Shown piece by piece: positions 40,941 to 51,500 of a stretch of 64,000 nt of DNA. The notes below the pieces were generated by a model. The model saw only the letters and a list, made by a program, of their open reading frames with translations, did not search any database and was not told the DNA's origin. The position numbers and the translations under genes are program-made. Location of the stretch: the NCBI RefSeq assembly GCF_035946055.1, contig NZ_CP108364.1, forward strand, positions 6,572,001-6,636,000. The letters are read 5' to 3'. Origin of the DNA: Streptomyces sp. NBC_01341 (GTDB lineage: Bacteria; Actinomycetota; Actinomycetes; Streptomycetales; Streptomycetaceae). How positions within the stretch are numbered: position 1 is the first letter of the stretch; each line of letters begins with the position of its first letter.

Positions 40941-41028
40941 GTTCCAGCGGGTCGCGCCATCGGCGTGCCCAGGTCTCGCACGATTCCCCACGCCTGACAG
41001 GCGCCTGCCCCGCACGAATGGGAGTGAC

Positions 41029-42375
41029 ATGTCACAGGTACAGCCCGGCGATATCCGACCGGTCCACGACCTCATCGGCATCGGCTTCGGGCCGTCCAAC
41101 GTGGCCATGGCCATCGCGCTCAACGAGCACAACGCGCGCAACAGCCCGCACGACTCGGTCACCGCTCACTTCTTCGAGCAGCAGCCCCGCTTCGGCTGGC
41201 ACCGCGGCATGCTGATCGACGACGCGACGATGCAGGTGTCCTTCCTCAAGGACCTGGTGACGCTCAGGAACCCGACCAGCGAGTTCAGCTTCCTCTCGTA
41301 CCTGAAGAGCAAGGACCGGCTGGTCGACTTCATCAACCACAAGAACCTCTTCCCCCTGCGGGTGGAGTTCCACGACTACCTCGAATGGGCCGCGGCCAAG
41401 GTCGACGACATGGCCTCCTACGGCCACGAGGTCGTCGGGGTCACGCCGTTCGTCCGGGACGGGGCGGTGGAGTACCTGGACGTGACCGTCCGCTCGGCGG
41501 AGGGGCTCGCCGTCCACCGGGCCCGCAACCTCGTCATCGGCACCGGACTGCGCCCGCTCGTGCCGGAGGGCATCGAGCGCGGCCAGCGGGTGTGGCACAA
41601 CTCCGAGCTCCTGGCGAGGGTCGGCGAACTGGAGGGCACCGCGCCGTCCCGGTTCATCGTCGTGGGTGCGGGGCAGAGCGCCGCCGAGAACGTCGCTTAC
41701 CTGCACCGCCGCTTCCCCGAGGCCGAGATCTGCGCGGTCTTCAGCCGCTACGGCTACAGCCCCGCCGACGACAGCAGCTTCGCCAACCGGATCTTCGACC
41801 CCGGGGCCGTCGACGAGTTCTACGAGGCACCCGAGGACGTCAAGCGCAGACTGATGGACTACCACGGCAACACCAACTACTCCGTGGTCGACATCGACCT
41901 CATCGACGACCTCTACCGGCAGACGTACCAGGAGAAGGTCCTCGGCACCGAACGGCTGCGCTTCCTCAACGTGTCCCGGCTCGTCGCCGTCGACGAGACG
42001 CCGGACAAGGCCCGGGCCACCGTGAAGTCCCTCGTCACGGGCGAGGAGACCCTCCTGGACGCCGATGTCGTGGTGTTCGCCACCGGCTACAGCCCCGTCG
42101 ACCCGGTCGCCCTCCTCGGCGACGTGGCGGACCGCTGCCTCCGCGACGGCGAGGACCGGGTCCGGGTCGAGCGCGACTACCGCATCGCCACGGACCCCGA
42201 ACTGCACTGCGGCATATACCTCCAGGGGGGCACGGAGCACACGCACGGCATCACCTCCGCGCTGCTGTCCAACATCGCGATCCGGGTCGGGGAGATCCTG
42301 GACTCACTGCTCGACCGGGGCGTCAAGGCGGCCTCCGACGAGGCGCGCCCGGTCCCCGGCGCAAGCGCCCGCTAG
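41029..42375 (+). CDS. cchB: L-ornithine N5-monooxygenase (CchB)
   Basis: This is a 448-aa flavin N-hydroxylase. It has the FAD-binding motif GIGFGPSNVAMAIAL (about residues 17-31), the substrate region MQVSFLKDLVTLRNPTSEFSFLSYL, the NADPH-binding motif VVGAGQSAAENVAYL and the C-terminal D-x-x-x-FATGYxP motif (VVVFATGYSPVDP). It hydroxylates the side-chain nitrogen of L-ornithine, the first committed step of coelichelin synthesis. ATG 41029 follows GGGAGTGAC. A GC-rich hairpin after the stop separates it from cchC. Confidence 0.95.
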   Translation: MSQVQPGDIRPVHDLIGIGFGPSNVAMAIALNEHNARNSPHDSVTAHFFEQQPRFGWHRGMLIDDATMQVSFLKDLVTLRNPTSEFSFLSYLKSKDRLVDFINHKNLFPLRVEFHDYLEWAAAKVDDMASYGHEVVGVTPFVRDGAVEYLDVTVRSAEGLAVHRARNLVIGTGLRPLVPEGIERGQRVWHNSELLARVGELEGTAPSRFIVVGAGQSAAENVAYLHRRFPEAEICAVFSRYGYSPADDSSFANRIFDPGAVDEFYEAPEDVKRRLMDYHGNTNYSVVDIDLIDDLYRQTYQEKVLGTERLRFLNVSRLVAVDETPDKARATVKSLVTGEETLLDADVVVFATGYSPVDPVALLGDVADRCLRDGEDRVRVERDYRIATDPELHCGIYLQGGTEHTHGITSALLSNIAIRVGEILDSLLDRGVKAASDEARPVPGASAR

Positions 42376-42383
42376 CGGGCACC

Positions 42384-42417
42384 GGTCCGCCGCCGGCCGC
42401 CCCGCCGGGGGCGGACC
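42384..42417 (+). terminator. Possible terminator or attenuator between cchB and cchC
   Basis: GGTCCGCC (42384-42391) and GGCGGACC (42410-42417) form an 8-bp stem around a GC-rich loop in the 111-bp gap. If it acts, cchC would need its own promoter or partial read-through. No iron box was found in this gap. Confidence 0.45.
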
Positions 42418-42486
42418 GCCGCCCGGGACCGCGCGGCCCCCGACGCCCGCGTCCCACCGACGGATCAAGGGATAACGTACGTCGAC

Positions 42487-43545
42487 ATGAGCACGACTGC
42501 AGTGGAGCGAGCCGCGCCGAAGCGTGCAACAGGAGCCCGCAGGCGCCGGGTTGTGGGCGCCGCCGCCCTGACGGTGGTCCTCGTCGCCGCCTGTACGGTG
42601 TCGCTGGCCGTGGGGGCGCGGGCGCTCAGCCCCGCCGAGGTCTGGCACGGCCTCTTCGCGGCGCCGGACCCCGACCGCGGGCTCACCGAGATCCGGCTCA
42701 TCGTGCAGACCGTGCGGGTGCCCCGGACGGTGCTCGCGATCGTCGCGGGCATCGCACTGGGGGTCTCGGGGGCGCTGATCCAGGGGTACACGCGCAATCC
42801 GATCGCCGACACCGGACTGCTCGGGGTGAACACCGGGGCGTCGTTCGCCGTGGTCTCGGTGATCGCACTCTTCGGCTTCTCCAACCCCTTCCAGTACGTG
42901 TGGTTCGCCTTCCTGGGGGCCGGTGCCGCGGGTGTCGTCGTGTTCGGGCTGGCGAGCATCGGCAGGGGGGCCGGCAACCCGCTGACGCTCGCCCTGGCGG
43001 GGCAGGGCGTCACGGTGTTCCTCGCGGCCATGACCATGGCGGTCGCGCTGTCCGACCTGACGTCCCTGAACGCACTGAGGTTCTGGAACTCGGGCTCGGT
43101 GGCCGGAGTCGGGTTCGACGTCATCTGGCCGGTCACGGGGTTCGTCGCGGCGGGTCTCGTGCTGGCTCTCACCACCCTGCCCTCGCTCAATCTGCTGAAC
43201 CTCGGCGTCGACGTGGCGCGCGGACTCGGCGTGAACATCGCACTGAGCCGGACCGCCGGCATCGTCGCCATCACGCTGCTGGCGGGCGCGGCGACGGCGG
43301 CCTGCGGGCCCATCGCGTTCCTGGGGCTCATGGTGGCCCACGTGGCCCGGTACCTGACGGGGCCGGACTACCGATGGCTGGTGCCGTACGCGGGCCTGCT
43401 CGGCGCGGTGATCCTTCTGGTCTGTGACATCGTGGGCCGACTGGTCGTGCGGCCCGGCGAGTTGGACGCGGGTGTCGTCGTGGCCCTCCTCGGAGCCCCC
43501 TTCTTCGCCGCCCTGGTGTGGCGGGGAAAGTTCAGGAACGCGTGA
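42487..43545 (+). CDS. cchC: Ferric-siderophore ABC permease (CchC, FecCD type)
   Basis: This is a 352-aa protein with about nine or ten membrane helices. FecCD motifs are visible: RVPRTVLAIVAGIALGVSGALIQGYTRNPIADTGLLGVNTGASFAVV in helices 2-3 (quoted here as a family landmark; key residues are the GxSGxxxQxxxRNPLA-like stretch) and GPIAFLGLMVAHVAR near the C-terminus, which contacts the ATPase. It pairs with CchD as a heterodimeric channel. Its stop overlaps the cchD start by four bases (GTGA). Confidence 0.93.
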   Translation: MSTTAVERAAPKRATGARRRRVVGAAALTVVLVAACTVSLAVGARALSPAEVWHGLFAAPDPDRGLTEIRLIVQTVRVPRTVLAIVAGIALGVSGALIQGYTRNPIADTGLLGVNTGASFAVVSVIALFGFSNPFQYVWFAFLGAGAAGVVVFGLASIGRGAGNPLTLALAGQGVTVFLAAMTMAVALSDLTSLNALRFWNSGSVAGVGFDVIWPVTGFVAAGLVLALTTLPSLNLLNLGVDVARGLGVNIALSRTAGIVAITLLAGAATAACGPIAFLGLMVAHVARYLTGPDYRWLVPYAGLLGAVILLVCDIVGRLVVRPGELDAGVVVALLGAPFFAALVWRGKFRNA

Positions 43546-44612
43546 ACGGGACAGCGGTGAAGCCGACGGTGATGCCGGGCGTACGGCTCGGCACCCTGTC
43601 GTTCGTGTGGCGGCCCTGGATGGTCGGCGTCACCGTGCTCCTCGCGGTGGCGGTCTTCCTGGTGTTCTGTCTCTCCGTCAGCGTGGGGGATTTCCCACTC
43701 GGGCTCTCCCGGGTGATCGCCACGATCGCCGGCCGGGGCGAGCAGGTCGACGAGTTCGTCATCATGGACCTGCGGATGCCGCGCGCGCTGGCCGGTCTCG
43801 TCGTCGGGACCGCGCTCGGGGTGTCCGGGGCCATCACGCAGTCCATCGCCCGCAATCCGCTGGCCAGTCCCGACATCCTCGGGATCACCGGCGGAGCCGG
43901 CGCGGTCGCGGTGTTCCTGGTGACGGTGTCGGGCGGGACCGCCGCGGCGGTCGTGGGCTCCGTGGGCGTGTCCGCGGCGGCGCTAGCGGGGGGCCTGGGC
44001 ACGGGACTGCTGGTGTACTTCCTGGCGTGGCGGCGCGGGATCGACGGCTTCCGGCTCATCCTCATCGGCATCTCGGTGAGCGCGGTGACGGAGGCGATCA
44101 CGACCTGGCTCCTCTCCACCGCCGACATCCGGGACGTGGCGCGGGCCCAGGCCTGGCTGGTCGGCTCCCTGGACAACCGGTCGTGGGACGAGGTCGGGGT
44201 GGCGCTCTGGTCGACGCTCGCACTCCTGGGCGTCGTGGCGTGCGCCGCGTTCCAGTTCAAACCGATGCACCTCGGCGACGAGGTCGCCGCGGGTCTCGGC
44301 GTCCGGTACTCCCGGGTGCGGGCCGTCCTGCTCCTGTGCGCCGTGCTCCTGGCCGCCGTCGCGGTGAGCGCGGCCGGTCCCGTGCCCTTCGTCGCACTGG
44401 TGGCGCCCCAGGTGGCGATGCGCCTGGTGAGGCACCCGACGCCTCCGATGATCGCGTCGGGGCTGGTCGGCGCGCTGCTGCTGATCGGTGCGGACCTGAC
44501 GGCGCGTACGGCGCTCCCGATGGCCCTCCCCGTCGGCGTGGTAACCGCCGCGATCGGCGGTCCCTTCCTCGTCTTCCTGCTCGTGCGGGCCAACCTCAGA
44601 CAGCTCACGTAA
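43542..44612 (+). CDS. cchD: Ferric-siderophore ABC permease (CchD, FecCD type)
   Basis: This is a 356-aa protein with about nine or ten membrane helices. It has the FecCD landmarks RMPRALAGLVVGTALGVSGA, QSIARNPLASPDILG and GPVPFVALVAPQVAMRL. It is the second half of the import channel and is coupled to cchC by a GTGA overlap. GTG 43542 is the start. The ATPase gene follows after nine bases, so all three import genes form one unit. Confidence 0.93.
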   Translation: MNGTAVKPTVMPGVRLGTLSFVWRPWMVGVTVLLAVAVFLVFCLSVSVGDFPLGLSRVIATIAGRGEQVDEFVIMDLRMPRALAGLVVGTALGVSGAITQSIARNPLASPDILGITGGAGAVAVFLVTVSGGTAAAVVGSVGVSAAALAGGLGTGLLVYFLAWRRGIDGFRLILIGISVSAVTEAITTWLLSTADIRDVARAQAWLVGSLDNRSWDEVGVALWSTLALLGVVACAAFQFKPMHLGDEVAAGLGVRYSRVRAVLLLCAVLLAAVAVSAAGPVPFVALVAPQVAMRLVRHPTPPMIASGLVGALLLIGADLTARTALPMALPVGVVTAAIGGPFLVFLLVRANLRQLT

Positions 44613-44621
44613 GGGGCAAGC

Positions 44622-45488
44622 ATGCGAGACGGAGGGGCACGTGTGGCCGCTGAACAGATCACCGGAGACGAGTCCGGGGCCGGCGGCACGGCACGGCTGG
44701 CCGCCAGGGGCATCACGGTCGGCTACGGCGCACGGACGGTCATGGACGGACTCGACGTCACCGTCCCGCCGGGGGTCGTCACCACGATCATCGGTCCCAA
44801 CGGCTGTGGCAAGTCGACCCTGTTGCGCACCCTGACACGGCTGCTCAAGCCGGCCAGGGGGGCGGTCGTGCTGGACGGCGAGGACATCGCCGGACTGAGG
44901 ACCAGGGACGTGGCGAAGAAGCTCGGGCTGCTTCCGCAGGCACCCGTCGCCCCCGAGGGGCTGACGGTCGCCGACCTCGTCGCCCGGGGACGGCATCCGC
45001 ATCAGAGCTGGCTGCGCCAGTGGTCGTCGGACGACGCAGAGGTCGTCGAACGCGCGCTGGCCATGACGGGCGTGTCCGACCTGGCCGACCGTCCGGTGGA
45101 CTCGCTGTCCGGCGGCCAGCGCCAGCGCGTGTGGATATCCATGACGCTGGCCCAGGGAACCGACCTCCTGCTGCTGGACGAGCCGACGACGTACCTGGAT
45201 CTGGCGCACGCCTTGGACGTGCTGGATCTGGTGGACGATCTGCACGAGTCGGGGTGCACCGTGGTCATGGTGCTGCACGACCTCAACCTGGCCACGCGCT
45301 ACAGCGACAACCTCGTGGTGATGCGGGAGGGCGAGATCCTGGCGCAGGGTCATCCGCGCGACGTGATCACGGCCGAGCTGCTGTACGAGGCGTTCGGGCT
45401 GCGCGCCGTGGTGATCGACGATCCGGTGGGGGACCGGCCGCTCATCGTGCCGATCGGCCGTGCTCACGTCCACGCGCAGCTCAACTAG
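44622..45488 (+). CDS. cchE: Ferric-siderophore import ATPase (CchE)
   Basis: This is a 288-aa ABC ATPase with all motifs intact: Walker A GPNGCGKST, Q-loop LLPQAP, signature DSLSGGQRQRVWIS, Walker B LLLLDEPTTYLDL and H-loop VMVLHDLNLA. The FepC/FhuC-like pattern RGRHPHQSWLRQWS after the Q-loop marks iron-siderophore uptake. It drives CchCD. An in-frame GTG at 44641 could be an internal start, but ATG 44622 follows GGGGCAAGC and sits nine bases after cchD. Confidence 0.94.
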   Translation: MRDGGARVAAEQITGDESGAGGTARLAARGITVGYGARTVMDGLDVTVPPGVVTTIIGPNGCGKSTLLRTLTRLLKPARGAVVLDGEDIAGLRTRDVAKKLGLLPQAPVAPEGLTVADLVARGRHPHQSWLRQWSSDDAEVVERALAMTGVSDLADRPVDSLSGGQRQRVWISMTLAQGTDLLLLDEPTTYLDLAHALDVLDLVDDLHESGCTVVMVLHDLNLATRYSDNLVVMREGEILAQGHPRDVITAELLYEAFGLRAVVIDDPVGDRPLIVPIGRAHVHAQLN

Positions 45489-45514
45489 GTTACGGGTAAC
45501 GGTCCATGGCTAAG

Positions 45515-45533
45515 TTAGGCTAGGCTAACCTTT
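45515..45533 (+). promoter_or_regulatory. Iron box (DmdR1/IdeR) for cchF
   Basis: TTAGGCTAGGCTAACCTTT matches 16 of 19 positions of TTAGGTTAGGCTAACCTAA. It lies 70 bases upstream of the cchF start, in the 115-bp gap after cchE. A second, weaker copy may lie at 45545-45563 (TAAGGTTTGGCTGCCCTCA, 14 of 19), which would make a tandem operator. Confidence 0.88.
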
Positions 45534-45603
45534 CTGCTTCGAGGTAAGGTTTGGCTGCCCTCACAAGGGGGTGGTCGGCGGCGTGAAGACAAAGGGATCC
45601 GGG

Positions 45604-46656
45604 ATGCTTCTCCACAGAACGACTCTCACGAAGCCAGGGCGTCGGCCGGCGGCCGTACTGCTTGCGGCGGTTCTCGGTGCCGGCCTCCTCGCAGGATGCG
45701 GCTCCGACTCCGCGGACACGAAGAGCGACAGTGCCCCGTCCGCCGCCACCGGCGCGTTCCCGGTCACCGTGGAGCACGCGTTCGGATCCACGAAGGTCAC
45801 GAAGGCCCCTCAGCGGGTCGTCTCCGTCGGCTACACCGACGACCAGGCGATCCTCGCCCTCGGCATCAAGCCGGTCGGCATGGTCGACCAGTACCCGAAC
45901 CCGACGGGCAGGACGCCCGACATCAACACGCAGTGGCCCTGGGTGAAGGACAAGTGGGGTGACACCCGCCCCGAGGTCGTCATGAGCAACGGCGACACGG
46001 GCCCCAACTACGAGAAGATCGCCGCCCTGCGGCCGGACCTGATCATCGCGGTCTACTCCGAGGTCGACCAGGCGGCGTACGACAAGCTCTCCAGGATCGC
46101 CCCCACGGTGGGACGTACGAAGGCCGAGAAGGAGCCCTTCAGCGCACCCTGGCAGGACAACGCGGTCCACATCGCCAAGGCGCTCGGCAAGGAGGCCGAG
46201 GGCGCCGAACTGGTCAAGGGCATCCAGGCCAAGCTCGACGCCGCCAAGGCGGCACACCCGGAGTTCGCGGACCAGACCGCGGTCGCCCTGTCCTGGTACG
46301 AGGACTCCGTGGCACCGTTCACCACGACCGACGTACGCGGCCGGCTGGTGACGGGCATCGGCTACAAGGGCGCCACGAAGATCGACGAGGTCGCCGGCGG
46401 GAAGTTCTACACCCAGCTCTCGCCCGAACGCATCGACCTCGTCGACGTCGACCGCATCTTCGTCATCAACGACAAGGCGGACACGGAGGCCCTGAAGAAG
46501 TTCAAGCTCTTCGCCAACCTCTCCGCGGCGAAGAACGGCAAGGTCTCCTACCTCCTGGACAGCGAGGGCCCCGCAGTCGGCGCCGCCATGTCCCAGGGCA
46601 CGCTGCTCTCCCTGCCGTACGCGATCGACGAGCTCGTCAAGTCGGTCGACCAGTGA
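45604..46656 (+). CDS. cchF: Siderophore-binding lipoprotein (CchF)
   Basis: This is a 350-aa lipoprotein precursor. The signal peptide ends in the lipobox LLAGC (AVLGAGLLAGCGSDSA). A periplasmic-binding-protein fold of the FhuD/FecB type follows (RVVSVGYTDDQAILALGIKPVGM, ALRPDLIIAVYSEVDQAAYDKL). It captures the ferric siderophore at the cell surface for CchCDE. ATG 45604 is chosen because it places a standard positively charged n-region before the hydrophobic stretch; GTG 45583 is an alternative. It has its own iron box. Confidence 0.92.
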   Translation: MLLHRTTLTKPGRRPAAVLLAAVLGAGLLAGCGSDSADTKSDSAPSAATGAFPVTVEHAFGSTKVTKAPQRVVSVGYTDDQAILALGIKPVGMVDQYPNPTGRTPDINTQWPWVKDKWGDTRPEVVMSNGDTGPNYEKIAALRPDLIIAVYSEVDQAAYDKLSRIAPTVGRTKAEKEPFSAPWQDNAVHIAKALGKEAEGAELVKGIQAKLDAAKAAHPEFADQTAVALSWYEDSVAPFTTTDVRGRLVTGIGYKGATKIDEVAGGKFYTQLSPERIDLVDVDRIFVINDKADTEALKKFKLFANLSAAKNGKVSYLLDSEGPAVGAAMSQGTLLSLPYAIDELVKSVDQ

Positions 46657-46699
46657 CGACGACCGCCCCGGCCCCGGCCCCGCTCCTCCCGGCCGACGC

Positions 46700-48487
46700 G
46701 TGAGCACCACGGACACGCGCCCCGCTCCGGTGGCCCTGCGTACGGCGTCCGGGAGCGAGGCCACCAGGTGGGTCGCGGCGCACTGCCGCGAGGCCCCGTG
46801 GCTGACCGCGGCCACCGTGCTGACGACGGTGGCCGGGGCGGCACTCCAGGTGCTCCCCGTGCTGCTGCTGGGGCGAGTCGTCGACGGGGTGGTCGACGGC
46901 GCGTCGGGTTCGGCCCTCGTCACGGTCGGTGTCCTGCTGGGTGCCGCCGCGCTGCTCGGCGCGGCGGCGACGGCCGTGTCGACGTACCTGATCGGGCGGC
47001 TGGGAGCGGACCTGCTCGCCCGGCTGCGCGAGAACGCGGTCCGCGCCGTGCTCGGCATGCCGAGCGCCCGGATCGAGCAGGTCGGCAGAGGGGACGTGCT
47101 GTCCCGGGTCGGCGACGACGTGGCCGTGCTGTCCAGAGGCATCCGGACGGCGATCCCCACGGTGTTCACCGCCGGGGTCCTCGTCGCCATCGCCACGGTC
47201 GGCATGTTCGGGCTGGACTGGCGGCTCGGCCTGGCCGGCGCCGGCGCGCTCCCCGCCTACGCCCTCGCCCTCCGCTGGTACCTCCCCCGGTCCGCCCCGC
47301 TCTACCGCGAGCAGCGGGTGGCCCAGGCCGACCGCGCGCAGGCGCTGATCAGCGGACTGAACGGGATCGACACGGTCCGGGCCTACCGCCTGGAGGGCGC
47401 CGTCCGCGAGAAGGTCACCGCGGAATCCTGGCGGGTGCGGGATCTCGGCGTGGAGGTCTTCCGCTTCTTCGGCCGCTTCGTGGGCAGGGAGAACCGCGCC
47501 GAGTTCATCGGTCTGGTCCTCATCCTGGTGGTCGGATACGCCCTGCTGGAGGGCGACGCCGCCACCCTGGGCGAGGTGTCGGCCGCCCCGCTCATGTTCC
47601 ACCGGCTGTTCACACCGCTGGGCGCCATCATGTTCACCTTCGACGAGGCGCAGAAGTCGGGCGCGAGCCTGACCCGGCTGGTCGGGGTGCTGGGGGAGAC
47701 CGCGGAGAGCCGGCTGGTCGGCGACGACTCCGTCACGAGGGCGCAGGCCACGCCGTACCCGGTCACCGTCCGGGGACTGACCTACCGTTACCCGGACGCC
47801 GAGAGCCCGGTTCTCCTGGACGTCGACCTGACGATCCCGGCCGGCGGCTCGCTCGCCCTGGTGGGCGCGACGGGCGCCGGCAAGTCGACGCTGGCGGCAC
47901 TGATCGCAGGCATCGGCACCCCGGAATCCGGATCGGTGCGCATCGGCCCGCAGGACCTCGCCGGTCTGGACGAGGCGGGGTCCAGGGCACTGGTCAGCAT
48001 CCTGACACAGGAGACGCATGTCTTCTCCGGATCGCTCGCCGACGACCTGCGGCTCGCCGCACCTGGGGCCGACGACGCCGAACTCACGGCCGCGCTGCGC
48101 ACGGTCGGCGCCCAGGAGTGGGTCGAGGGCCTGCCCGACGGCCTCGGCACCCTGGTCGGTGAGGGCGGGGAGCGGCTGGATGTCACCAAGGTCGCCCAGA
48201 TCGCCCTGGCCCGGCTGGTGCTGGGCCGGGCACCCGTGGTGGTGCTCGACGAGTCGACCGCGGAGGCGGGCAGCGAAGGCGCCGCCGAGCTGGAACGCGC
48301 CGTGCTGGCCGCCTGCGCGGGCAGGACCACCCTCTTCGTGGCGCACCGCCTGACGCAGGCCATGGCAGCCGACCGGATCGCCGTGCTGGACGCGGGCCGC
48401 GTGGTGGAGCAGGGAACCCATGACGAACTCGTCGCCCTGGGCGGCGGCTACGCGCGACTGTGGCAGGCCTGGCGCGAGGGCAGCTAG
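46700..48487 (+). CDS. cchG: ABC half-exporter (CchG) with degenerate signature motif
   Basis: This is a 595-aa type IV exporter half: six membrane helices (about 30-320), then an ATPase domain (about 355-590). Walker A is intact (GATGAGKST, K395), as are Walker B with its catalytic glutamate (VVVLDEST, D517/E518) and the H-loop (VAHRL, H549). The signature motif is lost: where LSGGQ should be, it reads LDVTKVAQ (493-500). It therefore cannot complete the opposite ATP site by itself. CchI has the reverse defects, so the two probably form the siderophore exporter. GTG 46700 is the start, 43 bases after cchF. Confidence 0.93.
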   Translation: MSTTDTRPAPVALRTASGSEATRWVAAHCREAPWLTAATVLTTVAGAALQVLPVLLLGRVVDGVVDGASGSALVTVGVLLGAAALLGAAATAVSTYLIGRLGADLLARLRENAVRAVLGMPSARIEQVGRGDVLSRVGDDVAVLSRGIRTAIPTVFTAGVLVAIATVGMFGLDWRLGLAGAGALPAYALALRWYLPRSAPLYREQRVAQADRAQALISGLNGIDTVRAYRLEGAVREKVTAESWRVRDLGVEVFRFFGRFVGRENRAEFIGLVLILVVGYALLEGDAATLGEVSAAPLMFHRLFTPLGAIMFTFDEAQKSGASLTRLVGVLGETAESRLVGDDSVTRAQATPYPVTVRGLTYRYPDAESPVLLDVDLTIPAGGSLALVGATGAGKSTLAALIAGIGTPESGSVRIGPQDLAGLDEAGSRALVSILTQETHVFSGSLADDLRLAAPGADDAELTAALRTVGAQEWVEGLPDGLGTLVGEGGERLDVTKVAQIALARLVLGRAPVVVLDESTAEAGSEGAAELERAVLAACAGRTTLFVAHRLTQAMAADRIAVLDAGRVVEQGTHDELVALGGGYARLWQAWREGS

Positions 48488-48547
48488 ACACACCTGAGCA
48501 GGTCAGGTCAGGTAATTTTCCTACTTCGGAAGGGCGATGAGTCTTCG

Positions 48548-51500
48548 ATGCTGGAACCGAGCGGTCATGTCGTGCGGCTTTCTCCCGCGAACCTGACCGA
48601 CCTGCGCCGGCGGACCGGTGAGCACTCCGACAGGACGCTCGCCGAGGCCTGCGCCATCGGGCTGGCCTACTGGTCGTCCGGCCGGAGTCCCGAGGGCCTC
48701 GACCTCACCCCCGGCACGCTCTTCGCCGACGTCCTCGGATGGGCCGCCAACGGCGGCGCGGGGAGCGCCGGCTGGGAGGTGGGCACGGACGGCCGCAGCA
48801 TCAGCGTCCCCGCCGGCGTCGTACCGGCCGAAGCACAGGCCACACTCGACGACCTCGCGGACTTCCCGGACCGGCCGATCGGGACCATGGCCCCGACCGG
48901 CGCCGCGGCGAGGGCCGAAGCCCTGGCCGCGTGGAACGACACGTACGCCGACCGGGTCCGCCCCACCCTGGTGGAGATGTTCCGCGAGCAGGCGCGGACC
49001 CGGCCCGACGCCATCGCCGTCGTCGACGAGAACCGCTCGCTCACCTACCGCGAGACGGCTGAGCTCTCCGCGCGGCTGGCTCACCACCTGATCGGACTCG
49101 GCCTCACCGCCGAGCAGGTCGTGGGCATCTCGCTGAGCCGGTCCGCGGACATGGTGGTCGGGCTCCTCGGAGTGCTCCAGGCCGGCTGCGCCTTCGTACC
49201 GCTCGATCCGCAGTGGCCCGCCGCGCGCAGGGCGGTCGTCATCGAGGACGCCGGGGTCGTCCTCCAGCTCAACGAGACGGGCGAGCACGACGCCGCGGAG
49301 CCGCGGGCCGTCGCCCTGGACCTCCGGGACCGGGCGTTCGACGCCCACCCGGCCGAAGCCCCCGAGGTCACCGTGCACGGCACGGCCCTGGCCTACGTGA
49401 TCTTCACCTCGGGCTCCACCGGCCGCCCCAAGGGCGCCATGATCCGGCACGAGGCCATCAGCGAACGCCTCCTGTGGCAGTCGCGCGAGATCCTGGGCTT
49501 CGGCCATGACGACGCGTCACTCTTCAAGGCGCCGCTGTCCTTCGACATCTCCATCAACGAGATATTCCTGCCGTTCGTCACCGGCGGCCGGCTCGTCGTC
49601 CTGCGGCCCGGCGGCGAACGCGACCCGCACCACCTGCTGCGCGTGATCGCGGAGCAGCGCGTCACCTTCACCTACCTCGTGTCGTCCATGCTGGACGTGC
49701 TCCTGGAGATGGCGGGGGACTCGGACCTGCTGGACAGCCTGCGGCACGTCTGGTGCGGCGGGGAGGTGCTGACCCCGGAGCTGTACGAACGCTTCCGCGC
49801 GCGGCTCGACATCCCGATGTACCACGGCTACGGCCCGGCCGAGACGACGATCGGCGTCTCGCACGTGATCTACCGCGGCGAAGCCGAACGCCTGTCGACG
49901 TCCATCGGCAGGGCCAACCCCAACACCCAGCTGTACGTCCTGGACGACGAGCTGCGCCAGGTCCCCGTCGGGGCCGGCGGCGAACTGTACGTGGGCGGCT
50001 TCCTCCTCGGACGCGGTTACGTCGGCGCGCCCGGTCTCACGGCGTCCCGCTTCGTGGCCAACCCCTTCGCCGGTGACGGCTCGCGCCTGTACCGGACGGG
50101 CGACCTCGCGCGTTTCGCCCCCGACGGCTCACTGGACTTCCTCGGCCGGGCCGACAACCAGATCAAGATCCGCGGGATGCGCCTGGAGATCGAGGACGTG
50201 GAGGCGGGGCTCGCGGAACACCCCGGGGTACGGCACACCTGCGTCGTCGCGAAGAAGAACACGGCGGGCGGCACCTACCTCGTGGGCTACGTGATCCCGT
50301 CCGCCGGGAGCGAGGACCTGCGGGCGGACGACGTCGGGGCGTGGGCCGCCGCGCACATGGTGGAGTACATGGTGCCCGCCCGGCTCGTCGTGATGAAGGA
50401 GTTCCCGCTCACCGCGAACGGCAAGGTCGACCGGGGCGCGCTGCCGGAGCCCGTGAACGACACCGGCTCGGTCGTCCCGCCCTCCACCGAGGACGAGCGC
50501 CTGGTGTGCGCGACCGTGGCGTCCCTGCTGCGCCTGGACGAGGTCGGCGTCGACCAGGACTTCTTCCGGCTCGGCGGAGACAGCATCCTGGCGATATCAC
50601 TGCTGAGCGCGCTGCGGGACGTGGGCCTCTACGTCACGGCGCGGCAGATCTTCACCCACAGCGTCGTGGGCGCCCTGGCCGCGGTGGCGAGCCGCGAGGA
50701 CGTCCCCCCGGCCGGAGACGACGACGTGGCGACCGGACCTGTCGTGGGATCGCCCGTCGTCCAGTGGCTCGGCGAGACGACGGACGCGGTCGACGGCTTC
50801 GTGCAGTCGGTGGTGCTGAACACCCCGGCGGAACTGACCGCGACGGCCCTCGACGCGATCCTCGCCGCCCTGCTCGAACGGCACGACATGCTGCGCGCGA
50901 AGCTCGTGCGCGGCGAGCGGTGGAGTTTCGACATCCCGTCGGCCGACGGATCCGTGGTCCGGTGGCAGGAGAGCGACGAGCCCCTGGACGCGTGTGCCGC
51001 GCTCGCCACCGGCGCACTCGATCCGGACGACGGCGTGATGCTGAGCGCCGTCTGGCGGCGCGCGGCACGGCAACTGGTCCTCGTCGTCCACCACGTCGTC
51101 GTCGACGGGGTGTCCTGGCGGATCCTGATGGAGGATCTGGCTACGGCCTGGCGGCAGTTCGCCTCCGGTGAGCCCGTCGACCTGCCGCCCGTGGGCACGT
51201 CCTTCCGCCGCTGGACGCAGCTGCTGGCCGGTGCGTCGTTCGACGCCGACCGCGCCTACTTCCGGCGTCCGCTGCCGGGCCCGGACGGGCCGCTCGGCAG
51301 ACGCCCGGTCTCGGACCACGACATCGTCGCCCGCGAGCGGACCCGCACCGTGCGGGTCGGTCCCGGGACCACGTCCGCGCTGCTGGGTGAGGTCCCCGCC
51401 AGGTTCCACGCCGGCGTCAACGACGTGCTGCTGACCGCGCTCGCCGTCGCCCTCGCCCGGTGGCGGCGCGACCTCGGACAGGACCAGACTTTCGCGCACA

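Noticed and set aside
48502..48520. Possible iron box just before cchH
   Set aside because: TCAGGTCAGGTAATTTTCC matches only about 10 of 19 consensus positions and only in the left half. It is not enough to call an operator.
48537..48596. 19-codon upstream frame overlapping the cchH start
   Set aside because: Its ATG is only two bases after GGAAGGG, too close for good initiation, and the peptide has no features. It is kept only as a possible reason for the poor cchH ribosome spacing.
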